A stretch of DNA of 64,000 bases. Origin: Carboxylicivirga marina. Lineage in GTDB: Bacteria; Bacteroidota; Bacteroidia; Bacteroidales; Marinilabiliaceae. Numbering within the stretch: the stretch's first letter is position 1; every line of letters starts with the position of its first letter. The notes beneath the pieces were generated by a model. It had not been told where the DNA came from. It worked only from the letters and a program-made list of their open reading frames with translations, and ran no database searches. This document shows, piece after piece, positions 18,434-26,182 of this stretch. Location: NCBI RefSeq assembly GCF_016612505.1, contig NZ_JAENRR010000005.1, forward strand, positions 1 through 64,000, in the 5' to 3' direction. A program made the position numbers and the translations under genes.

Positions 18434-18874
18434 TTATACCAAAGGTCCGGCACGAGTTACAAGCGAATACTTGTTTCTGTTTTGAAGAATTAACGCATCA
18501 TTAAATGCGTAATAAGAAGTACAACAGCTAGCTTCATCAGGAATTGATTCAGGTTTTACACCTATGCTCTCAGCATTAAAATCGGGCAAAGAACCTTTGG
18601 TCTCAACAACTTTATACTCTGTAGCTTTAAGTGTTTGAAAGCGCTCTATTGGTAATTCGCTCGCATGCTTTATAGCATTATCCCATTCAATAACCTCGGC
18701 CAGATGACCTGATGAAAGCAATTGAAACTGTTCAAGGATAATTTCACGAACATTATCTTCAGCAAAGGTAAGACCACGTTTGTTGTTACCATCAGCAACA
18801 CAAGTAGCAGTCATCATTAGGGTCACCCCAATGAGCTTTAAATAATAGGCGTCTATTTTTTGCTTTTGCATCAT
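18434..18874 (-). CDS. Small exported protein upstream of secA with C-terminal RAGP (SecM-like candidate)
   Basis: A 146-residue protein of no family I recognise. The N-terminus is a signal sequence: basic MMQKQK, then a hydrophobic stretch (YYLKLIGVTLMMTATCVA). The middle is soluble with a CC pair near residue 117. The C-terminus reads YSLVTRAGPLV, so RAGP occupies residues 141-144, two residues before the stop. RAGP is the core of the E. coli SecM arrest motif, which also ends shortly before its stop and lies directly upstream of secA. The upstream SecM residues (Phe150, Trp155, Ile156) are not matched. Gene order, export signal and RAGP position together make a secretion-monitoring arrest peptide plausible; stalling itself is inference. 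Confidence 0.7.
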   Translation of the reverse strand: MMQKQKIDAYYLKLIGVTLMMTATCVADGNNKRGLTFAEDNVREIILEQFQLLSSGHLAEVIEWDNAIKHASELPIERFQTLKATEYKVVETKGSLPDFNAESIGVKPESIPDEASCCTSYYAFNDALILQNRNKYSLVTRAGPLV

Positions 18875-18975
18875 TCTTACTAAACTGCATGTAAAGATGC
18901 GAAAAGATTTTCATAATCAAACGACACTAAGGATGACTATTTCAAAAAGAAACATCATCCTTAGCGGTTTTAATA

Positions 18976-19215
18976 ACCTCAGTTCGACATAAAATCAATA
19001 GCTCAGACCGCTTGCAAACAATTGGTTTCAAGGAGTTTTTGCGAGAGCATAGCGGGCTATGGTAAGCAAAGATGACGAAGAAAACAGTTGTTTACAAGTG
19101 GAAAAACATGCTTCTCATTAAATAACAGATCTACTTCTCTAAATTTTATCACCATAGCTTGGTATATCAGTCATTTAATAAAATCTGAGCTGTTTATTTT
19201 TAATCGAACTGAGGT
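18976..19215. mobile_element. MITE-like element with 32-bp terminal inverted repeats
   Basis: A 240-bp element with ends ACCTCAGTTCGA (18976-18987) and TCGAACTGAGGT (19204-19215). The inverted similarity runs 32 bases, 27 of them matching, through AGCTCAGA / TCTGAGCT. It is flanked by the direct repeat TAATA at 18971-18975 and 19216-19220, a probable 5-bp target duplication. An inner inverted pair, CTTGCAAACAATTG (19011-19024) and CAGTTGTTTACAAG (19085-19098), is also present. No transposase frame exists, so it would be mobilised in trans. It lies between the secM-like gene and the DUF4907 gene. Confidence 0.85.
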
Positions 19216-19235
19216 TAATAGGTAATTGAACAGAT

Positions 19236-19580
19236 TTATTGAATAATATTTTCGATTTCCAGGTTAGTTAAAGCCGGTCGTTGTTTATCTTTCAATTTAC
19301 TAATAACCAATTTGGCAGCAGCTTCTGCTTTATTCTTTTCATCAAATGGAATATAGCCTTCAAGCGTTGGTATAAAGTCCTGTTGAATCAACAACTTATC
19401 ATTATTAAATACCTGATAGCCATACCCAGATTCTACTTTATGAATTTTATAAGAATAAGCTTCAGCGTTAAGCTCCAGAAAATATGCCACTAAGCTTACA
19501 ACCACTAAAAAAGCGATTCCCCATTTTAAAAAGACTTGTATACTCAAGCTACTTTCCTGAAAAGCCTTAATCGTCGTCAT
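19236..19580 (-). CDS. DUF4907 domain protein
   Basis: A 114-residue protein with one N-terminal membrane segment (WGIAFLVVVSLVAYFLEL) and a small periplasmic domain. The pattern SGYGYQVFNNDKLLIQQDFIP ... KAEAAAKLVISKL is the DUF4907 family of Bacteroidota, of unknown function. The frame is open to 19661, but I start at 19580 (MTTIKAFQESS), which overlaps the kelch gene stop by 14 bases and has GAAG a short distance upstream; 19592 is an alternative. It is coupled to the kelch lipoprotein gene and divergent from the DUF4270 pair. Confidence 0.75.
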   Translation of the reverse strand: MTTIKAFQESSLSIQVFLKWGIAFLVVVSLVAYFLELNAEAYSYKIHKVESGYGYQVFNNDKLLIQQDFIPTLEGYIPFDEKNKAEAAAKLVISKLKDKQRPALTNLEIENIIQ

Positions 19581-20583
19581 CTTGTTCTTCATTAGGCTTA
19601 AACGTCCATACATCATCGAAATAATAACCTGAACTTCGTCCGGTTGCGATATACGGCTCATTGTTGATTACAAAAGAAACAGCATCGTAGCGTGGCGAAC
19701 CTTCATGGTTACTGCGCTGCTCCCACACATCACTATCGGGATTATACTCCCATGTTAAAGCACCTGGTGCGCCCGGACCTCCTGTTGTGATATACCCTAA
19801 GCCATTAATCGAAAATGAAACACTTTTAATACCTACAATTTCGTACTCATCGTCATAACTCTCATCTTCATTTGCATCTTTATCAATATCACGTTTAGCA
19901 TTCCAAATATCGTTAGCAGCGTCATACTCCCACATATCATCCAGATACTGCCCATTATCCGAGCCTGTTAATACATAGGCCTTATCATCAATAACAAACG
20001 CTGTTGCATCACGTCTTTTTTTACCTCCAATACTCACACGTTGCTCCCAGGAATCCGTTACAGGATCGTATTGCCAGAAATCTTTTAAAAGATTACCATC
20101 ATACCCCGTTCCGACATAGCCTTTATTGTTTAAAGCAAACGAAACTGCATCGTATCGGGCAGAACCACCAAAATCACTCTTCTGCGTCCAGCTATTAGCC
20201 GATGCATTATACTCCCATGTGTCATTGAGGCGATTTTTACCATCATACCCTGTTGTTACATATCCTTTTCCATTGGCTCCGAAGCCAACAGCACCATTAC
20301 GCGCGGCGCCTTCAAATGGTGCTATCTGCGTCCAAAAATCCTTCTCTGCATCATAGCGCCAGAAATCATTTAATCGTTCATCTTCAACGCCATCATAGCC
20401 TGTACCTACATAGGCGTAATTGTCGATTACGAAGGCCACCGCATCACAACGCGGCACACCTTCAAAAGAGCCCATTTCAACCCAATTGCCCATTAAATCT
20501 TCGTCATCATCACTGGATGAACAAGCGCTTAAAATCATTAATGATAGCAAAATCAAAATACTTAATTGCTGTGTATAATTCAT
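19567..20583 (-). CDS. Kelch-repeat lipoprotein
   Basis: A 338-residue lipoprotein. The signal ends in the lipobox LSAC (SLMILSACSSSDDDE), and the acidic residues after Cys are the usual surface or outer membrane sorting region in Bacteroidota. Five to six kelch-like blades follow, each with a variant of RYDAVSFVINNKGYVGTGYDG and a later W-x-Y/K motif, building a beta-propeller. I start at 20583 rather than the upstream Met at 20607 because only that start gives a proper signal peptide. It is probably involved in envelope protein or polysaccharide interactions. It forms a unit with DUF4907. Confidence 0.85.
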   Translation of the reverse strand: MNYTQQLSILILLSLMILSACSSSDDDEDLMGNWVEMGSFEGVPRCDAVAFVIDNYAYVGTGYDGVEDERLNDFWRYDAEKDFWTQIAPFEGAARNGAVGFGANGKGYVTTGYDGKNRLNDTWEYNASANSWTQKSDFGGSARYDAVSFALNNKGYVGTGYDGNLLKDFWQYDPVTDSWEQRVSIGGKKRRDATAFVIDDKAYVLTGSDNGQYLDDMWEYDAANDIWNAKRDIDKDANEDESYDDEYEIVGIKSVSFSINGLGYITTGGPGAPGALTWEYNPDSDVWEQRSNHEGSPRYDAVSFVINNEPYIATGRSSGYYFDDVWTFKPNEEQDDDD

Positions 20584-20843
20584 TGTTAGATATATTTTAA
20601 AATTCATCCAAAACTAGAACACACACCATGCAGAACTAAAACATTTCGATTAATACTCCTATTTTATCTTCAGGACTCCAGTTTTCTTCAATAAACGTCG
20701 ATACAATTAATAACGACCAACAAACAACCGTTAGTTGAAACTCTCCTGCCATTGGCATATTCAGTTTCTGTCTTCATTGATAAAATTTAGTGACGAAGCG
20801 CAGGAAACCTTTATTTGTGCCAAAATAATTTCAATCAGAACAT

Positions 20844-22172
20844 ATGATTATGAAAAAACATAAAGCATGGCTGAGTTCTCTTTCATTTTTAGTTATTATA
20901 TGCTTTTCTGCATGTCAGGAAGGTAGTTTAGATATGGCCGATAGCTTTGTTTATACGTCAACCTATACGGCATTAATTGATACAGTCACCATCCAACTTT
21001 CCACCATTGTAGATACGGTAAAAACCTCTAATACGTCCAATGCACTTATTGGCTACTACGAAAATCCGATTTTGGGCGGACAGGAAGCAAAAACTTATTT
21101 CTCATTAAGTGCACCCGGAAGTTTTACTTGGGATACTGAAAAGGAAGTTTTTGACAGCCTGGTTATGGTACTTCATCCAAATTCGTATGCCATAGGCGAC
21201 ACAACAGTTGATGCTTATTTTAAACTCCACAAACTTTCAGAAACAATAGAATTGAACGACGATGGTTCATTGTATAACACAAATTCCTTTAGTTACGATG
21301 CCACCCCAATAAGTACTCATACATTCAGACCTTACCCTCAGGCCAAAGAAGAAATAATAATGCGGCTTGATGATAGTTTCTCGAAAAGCATAATTGACTT
21401 TTTAAATACTTATAAAAACCACACCGACAAATACAGCCTTTTTGAAGAGGAGTTTAAGGGTTTTATTGTGGCTTGTGACACCAACTTAAGCAAGGTAGCT
21501 TTAGGTTTTGAGGTCAGTGATTCGACATCGTACCTGCGATTATATTCACACACCATTGGGCTAGAAAAAGTTGAAAACCAACAAACATTCAGCCTTCAAC
21601 AAACCACGCATTTTAATGAAATACAAACACACAACTCAGATGTAATCTATAATCAATTAACCGATAAAAAAGAGCGATTACCTGAACAACAAGCCAATGG
21701 TAAGGCCATATTACAATCCGGGCTGGGTCACAAGTTAAGGGTCGATTTGCCAACCATTAATAATTTACTGGAATTAAAAGCAAAAGGTCATGTAGTTAAA
21801 GCTGAACTACGTATCCATCCCGACCTAGATATAATGGAAACAGATGAACTCCCATCCACTCTGTACATAGGAGATATTTATCGTGCCAACGAAATTTGGG
21901 GATACCTTTCAGATGTCAATGGTAATGCCTTAACCAGCAACCTGGTTATTGATCCTATTTACAATGAAGACACCTACTATTCATTTGACTTAACTACATA
22001 TATCAATAGCCGTCTAGAGGAGTCTATCATTGATGCCGATCAAGGATTGTTCATTACCATTCCGGAGAGTCAAATTGGTAGTTCATTAACCTGGTTATGC
22101 GTTAACGGACATACTATTACAAAAAACAAGTCGAAGCTTCTTTTATACTACTATTATTATGACATTGAATAA
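20844..22172 (+). CDS. DUF4270 family lipoprotein
   Basis: A 442-residue lipoprotein with signal LSFLVIICFSACQ (lipobox FSAC). The segment after it, YTALIDTVTIQLSTIVDTVKTSN and later LIGYYENPILGGQEAKTYFSL, is the hallmark of DUF4270, a Bacteroidota envelope family. The central region ends with an element resembling KAELRIHPDLD. Function is unknown. It is translated before, and overlaps by 14 bases, an outer membrane barrel gene, so the two are probably coupled and act together at the outer membrane. The start could also be the Met at 20850. Confidence 0.85.
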   Translation: MIMKKHKAWLSSLSFLVIICFSACQEGSLDMADSFVYTSTYTALIDTVTIQLSTIVDTVKTSNTSNALIGYYENPILGGQEAKTYFSLSAPGSFTWDTEKEVFDSLVMVLHPNSYAIGDTTVDAYFKLHKLSETIELNDDGSLYNTNSFSYDATPISTHTFRPYPQAKEEIIMRLDDSFSKSIIDFLNTYKNHTDKYSLFEEEFKGFIVACDTNLSKVALGFEVSDSTSYLRLYSHTIGLEKVENQQTFSLQQTTHFNEIQTHNSDVIYNQLTDKKERLPEQQANGKAILQSGLGHKLRVDLPTINNLLELKAKGHVVKAELRIHPDLDIMETDELPSTLYIGDIYRANEIWGYLSDVNGNALTSNLVIDPIYNEDTYYSFDLTTYINSRLEESIIDADQGLFITIPESQIGSSLTWLCVNGHTITKNKSKLLLYYYYYDIE

Positions 22173-23397
22173 AACACCTTTTTTATTGCTACTTTTTACG
22201 CTCTCGCAGTTGGCATTGAGTCAAAACAATACATCATCAACTTACTCGCGATATGGCATTGGTTTACTTAACTCAAAGGCCGATGCATCAACGGCCGGAA
22301 TGGGTTATGCCGGCATTGCATTGCCCTCCGAAGTTTATTTAAACAAATTAAACCCAGCCTCATACAGCGCCATGGACAGTGTGAAGTTTTTATTTAACCT
22401 ACAAGGAAACATAGCCTTTTCGAACTACCAAACGTCAAGTGATGAACAGAATAATACCAATGCAAATATAGAATCACTAGGCTTTGGGTTTAAAGCAGGT
22501 AAAAACTGGGGCATGGGATTTAGCTTATCCCCATATTCGAGTATTGGCTACAACATAAATGGTGAGAAGTACATACTTGGCACAACTGATAAATACCCGG
22601 TCAACTATTATGGTGAAGGAGGTATATCTCAACTATCGTGGTACAATGGTTTTTCTATTGGCAAAAGGTTATCCTTAGGTATCAACGCCTCCTATTTGTG
22701 GGGCTCCACTGACGTTATTGAAGTATCTTATTACCCGAGTATTATTGGCGAAACCATATACAACGAACGTAATTACCATGTCAGCAGCTTGTTGTTTGAA
22801 TATGGATTCCAGTACCATCAACCAATAGGCTTATCAACCCTTTCAATAGGTGGCATAATTAATATGTCGACAGAGTTAGACACCTATTACAAACAACGCA
22901 TTTACAATGATATCACATCCGACCTGAGCACTACAGAAACAGACGTCAACAATTTGTTTATTCCTTTAAGTTATCAGGGAGGACTAGCTTTACAAACCGC
23001 CAAAGGTTTAACAGTAGCGGCAGATTATCGTTATGGCGATTGGTCTAACTCTAAACTATTAATATCAGGCGGTGAAGCCAGAAATACTCATGGTGGTAGT
23101 TTTGGTATCCAATATGCAGCACAACGTCACCATCGTTCAGTATTTAAACGGATGCATTATCGTATAGGTACATTTTACAACCAACAATACCTGACGGTTC
23201 AAGGTAAAGACATTGATGAAAGAGGTATAACTGCCGGTTTCACCATACCAATGCGTGATGGTTCTCGAATAAACTTAGGATATGAATATAAAGAAACCGG
23301 AACTACTGATGCCGGCCTTGTTAAAGAAACTTACAATACTATCAAACTAGGTATCACCTTTAATGAAAACTGGTTTCAAAAGCGAAAATTCAATTAA
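22159..23397 (+). CDS. Outer membrane beta-barrel protein (partner of DUF4270)
   Basis: A 412-residue protein with a signal peptide (MTLNKTPFLLLLFTLSQLALSQ). After it comes SSTYSRYGIGLLNSKADAS..AGMGYAGIA and LNPASYSAMDSVKF, a start typical of FadL/PorV-like barrels of Bacteroidota. Alternating aromatic strands run to the end (TIKLGITFNENWFQKRKFN). The start codon lies inside the DUF4270 gene. The function is not known; the DUF4270 coupling suggests a lipoprotein-barrel complex (inference). A perfect terminator follows. Confidence 0.75.
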   Translation: MTLNKTPFLLLLFTLSQLALSQNNTSSTYSRYGIGLLNSKADASTAGMGYAGIALPSEVYLNKLNPASYSAMDSVKFLFNLQGNIAFSNYQTSSDEQNNTNANIESLGFGFKAGKNWGMGFSLSPYSSIGYNINGEKYILGTTDKYPVNYYGEGGISQLSWYNGFSIGKRLSLGINASYLWGSTDVIEVSYYPSIIGETIYNERNYHVSSLLFEYGFQYHQPIGLSTLSIGGIINMSTELDTYYKQRIYNDITSDLSTTETDVNNLFIPLSYQGGLALQTAKGLTVAADYRYGDWSNSKLLISGGEARNTHGGSFGIQYAAQRHHRSVFKRMHYRIGTFYNQQYLTVQGKDIDERGITAGFTIPMRDGSRINLGYEYKETGTTDAGLVKETYNTIKLGITFNENWFQKRKFN

Positions 23398-23416
23398 TCT
23401 TTCATCTTTCCAACTT

Positions 23417-23461
23417 AAAAATCCCAACTATAGTCTGGCTGACACAATAGTTGGGATTTTT
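23417..23461 (+). terminator. Terminator after the DUF4270 pair
   Basis: Perfect 15-bp stem AAAAATCCCAACTAT / ATAGTTGGGATTTTT with a 15-base loop and terminal T-run. Confidence 0.9.
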
Positions 23462-23593
23462 CAATAACCAATTTGATTAATCGCTTGTAATAATATGACT
23501 TGTTTTGTAATAACCGCAACAAATATAGTATCACACTCAAAATGATACAATCACCATTTATAGGGATTTTTTCATAAAACGAAAGATTTCTCC

Positions 23594-23601
23594 TATATTT
23601 G
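23594..23601 (+). promoter_or_regulatory. Promoter -7 box (TATATTTG) of the rsgA transcript
   Basis: Exact TAnnTTTG match. Transcription would begin near 23607, giving a 5' leader of about 160 bases before rsgA. Confidence 0.6.
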
Positions 23602-23607
23602 CAACTT

Positions 23608-23697
23608 ATGACAGAAACTATTGCTATCCTGGTAAAGTAAAGGCAGGCAAGTCTTTACTAATTCTCATTAGTCGTTATTCACTATCGGCCTGTCTTT
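23608..23697 (+). promoter_or_regulatory. Structured leader of rsgA with a possible 10-residue leader peptide
   Basis: A mini-frame at 23608-23640 encodes MTETIAILVK. Directly after it, AAAGGCAGGC (23639-23648) pairs with GCCTGTCTTT (23688-23697; one G-U pair), enclosing a second perfect hairpin ACTAAT-TCTC-ATTAGT (23657-23672). The layout resembles an attenuator or a structured RNA. The ATG would lie at or near the transcript end, so translation of the peptide is uncertain. Confidence 0.4.
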
Positions 23698-23768
23698 TGC
23701 ACACCATTATTTCTTTCAAAATTAAATTAGTATTACCATGTATTTGGTATAAGTAATTCGGATTAGCA

Positions 23769-24827
23769 ATGAATCAAAACATACAACTATACGGTTGGAA
23801 ACACTTCCAGTTAAAAACAAATATCTCAATTGATGACAACGAAATCGGACGCATTCGTAATGTTAATAAAACCAACTATGATATTCTTACCAATCAAGGT
23901 ATTTTAAAAGGGGAATTAACTGGTCAGCTATTATTTACGGCCTCCAATGAAGAACGACCACAAACCGGCGATTGGGTTAAAATAATGCCTTTCGACCAGC
24001 AGTGCATTATCACCGAAGTATTGACGCGCTATAACCAATTGGCAAGAAAAGAACTTGGTAAAAAAACAGACAAACAAATATTAGCTACCAATATTAATGG
24101 GGCTTTTATTGTACAAGGCCTTGATCGTGATTTCAACCCACGACGATTGGAACGCATGCTTACAACACTTAACGATGCCAATATTGAGCCTTTCATCCTT
24201 CTTAATAAAGCTGATATAGCAGAAGAAGCGGAAGAAAATGTCCAATTGATTCGAGAGAATCACCCAAACATTCCGGTTCTTAAAATAAGTGCTTTAACCA
24301 AAGAGGGGCTTGAACAGATTGAATCTTTGCTTCAACCACAATTGACCTATATAATGATTGGCTCATCGGGCGTTGGCAAAAGCACCATACTAAACAACCT
24401 AATGCACAATGAAGTACAAAAAACAAACACCATTAGCGAGGCCGTTGGAAAAGGAAAGCATACTACTACCAGTCGCGAATTATTTCTTCTCGACAATGGC
24501 AGTGTTTTGATTGACACTGCAGGAATGCGGGAATTTGGCCTGGCCCTGGATGATATCGAGTCAGTTACTTTATCGTTTGACGACATCAATCAACTCGGTA
24601 AAGGATGCAGGTATAGTGATTGTACACACATCGATGAGCCTGGTTGCACTGTATTGGAGGCTATTGACAAGGGTAAGCTTGAAGAATCGGTTTACCACAG
24701 TTACATAAAGCTTAGAAGTGAAGCAGAGCATTATGCGGCATCAACACAAGATAAAAAACGAAAGGGTAAAGATTTATCAAAGCTTGTGCGTAATATGAAG
24801 CGTTATAACATCAAAAAAAGGTATTAA
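23769..24827 (+). CDS. rsgA: Ribosome small-subunit-dependent GTPase A
   Basis: A 352-residue circularly permuted GTPase that checks late maturation of the 30S subunit. Order: N-terminal OB-fold (about 1-100), then G4 (LLNKADIA), G5 (ISALTKEGLEQ), G1 (IGSSGVGKSTILNNL), the HTTTSRE switch region (G2) and G3 (IDTAGMREFGL). The C-terminal zinc site is CRYSDCTHIDEPGC. Length is normal. It is followed after one base by a GNAT acetyltransferase gene, which is probably co-transcribed. The leader has structure of its own. Confidence 0.95.
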   Translation: MNQNIQLYGWKHFQLKTNISIDDNEIGRIRNVNKTNYDILTNQGILKGELTGQLLFTASNEERPQTGDWVKIMPFDQQCIITEVLTRYNQLARKELGKKTDKQILATNINGAFIVQGLDRDFNPRRLERMLTTLNDANIEPFILLNKADIAEEAEENVQLIRENHPNIPVLKISALTKEGLEQIESLLQPQLTYIMIGSSGVGKSTILNNLMHNEVQKTNTISEAVGKGKHTTTSRELFLLDNGSVLIDTAGMREFGLALDDIESVTLSFDDINQLGKGCRYSDCTHIDEPGCTVLEAIDKGKLEESVYHSYIKLRSEAEHYAASTQDKKRKGKDLSKLVRNMKRYNIKKRY

Positions 24828-24828
24828 A

Positions 24829-26091
24829 ATGGATAATTACATATTTACAAAAGCAAATAACAAAGAAGAATTAAGCCAATTAGTCAAATTATATAATACA
24901 GTTTTTGCACCCGAAGAAGTTGGGAAACTGGCAGATACGCTCACACATCATTTTCCAAACATGGGCTTTAACAATTGGTACATTGCCAAAGACAAAAACA
25001 CAGATGAAGTAGTATCTGGTTTTGCTTTTATTCCGTGGCAATGGCAGTTTAATGGTCTGAAATTAAAAGTTGCTGAATTGGGCATTCTGGGCACCTACGA
25101 ACTCCATCGTGGGAAAGGCTTATTCAAGCAATGCAATGCATTATTCGAGAATGATTTAAAAGAAAATGATTTTGATCTAGCGGTCATCCAGGGCATTCCC
25201 GGAATATATCATCGCTTAGGTTATCATTATGCCATCCCCATGGAAAATCATACTGAATTGCCCTTGCAAGGCTTAACAATTGATGATTCAATTGAGTTTA
25301 GAAAGATTAATAAAGACAACTATGCTTTGTTGAATGATGAAGAGGACCTTTTCAATGAAAGATATCATATAGGTGTTAATCGCACATGTGATCATTGGGA
25401 TTACATCCAGACAAAGGGCTTGAAAACCGAATATGCCAGCGAGTTATATATATTTGACTACAAAGAAAAAAGTTATTACCTACGACTATTAAAGCAAGGA
25501 TTTGGGCAAGGGTTAATTCTGTCAGAAATAAGCTTTAAGATGCCAGCAGATGCTCACCAAAAAGTATTTAGCTTTCTTAAAAAAAGGGCAACTATTTTAA
25601 ACAAGCCATATATCAGGCTTAATTTACCCGATTCACATCCGCTTATAAAAAGCGCACTTGCATGTGGCGCGACAATACGACCTTCGTATGCCTGGCAGGT
25701 TAAAATTGTAGATAAAGTAAAGTTCCTGAATAAGATTAAACCAATACTTGAACAACGCATTGCCGATAGTCAATACAATGGTTTATCCTCAACGATTTCA
25801 ATTAATATGTACAACTATCAAATCATTTTAAAATGGACAAATGGGCAATTGGTTGATATAACAAACGAAGGTGATGTTCAAGCTGACTTCACTCTAAGTA
25901 TTCGTGAAGAATTGCTTACTCAATTGCTATTAGGGTATCGTACATGGCAAGAACTGCAATACATTCACCATGATGTATTTCCGGCAGATCAATATTTACG
26001 AATGGATGTCAATCATCCCTCAGAAATGGTAGGTTTATTATTTGATGTGCTTTTTCCTAAATTAAATAACTGGATTAACGGGCAATATTAA
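24829..26091 (+). CDS. GNAT acetyltransferase, Eis-like
   Basis: A 420-residue protein. The N-terminal GNAT fold has the acetyl-CoA loop region ELGILGTYELHRGKGLFKQC (the R-G-K-G motif) near residues 85-105, and a second GNAT-like half follows. The last 100 residues (from about 310) resemble the sterol-carrier (SCP2-like) domain found at the end of Eis-type enzymes: ISINMYNYQIILKWTNGQL ... ADFTLSIREELLTQLLLGY. Eis-type enzymes acetylate amines on small molecules or proteins; the substrate here is unknown. It starts one base after the rsgA stop. Confidence 0.85.
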   Translation: MDNYIFTKANNKEELSQLVKLYNTVFAPEEVGKLADTLTHHFPNMGFNNWYIAKDKNTDEVVSGFAFIPWQWQFNGLKLKVAELGILGTYELHRGKGLFKQCNALFENDLKENDFDLAVIQGIPGIYHRLGYHYAIPMENHTELPLQGLTIDDSIEFRKINKDNYALLNDEEDLFNERYHIGVNRTCDHWDYIQTKGLKTEYASELYIFDYKEKSYYLRLLKQGFGQGLILSEISFKMPADAHQKVFSFLKKRATILNKPYIRLNLPDSHPLIKSALACGATIRPSYAWQVKIVDKVKFLNKIKPILEQRIADSQYNGLSSTISINMYNYQIILKWTNGQLVDITNEGDVQADFTLSIREELLTQLLLGYRTWQELQYIHHDVFPADQYLRMDVNHPSEMVGLLFDVLFPKLNNWINGQY

Positions 26092-26107
26092 AAACGGTTT
26101 AGAAACT

Positions 26108-26138
26108 TCCCCACAACATACAATCTGTGGGGATTTTT
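26108..26138 (+). terminator. Terminator after rsgA-GNAT unit
   Basis: Stem TCCCCACA / TGTGGGGA with a 10-base loop, followed by TTTTTCTTT. Confidence 0.85.
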
Positions 26139-26182
26139 CTTTAAACAGTAAATAACTACCGAATAGTTTATATTTTCGCGCT

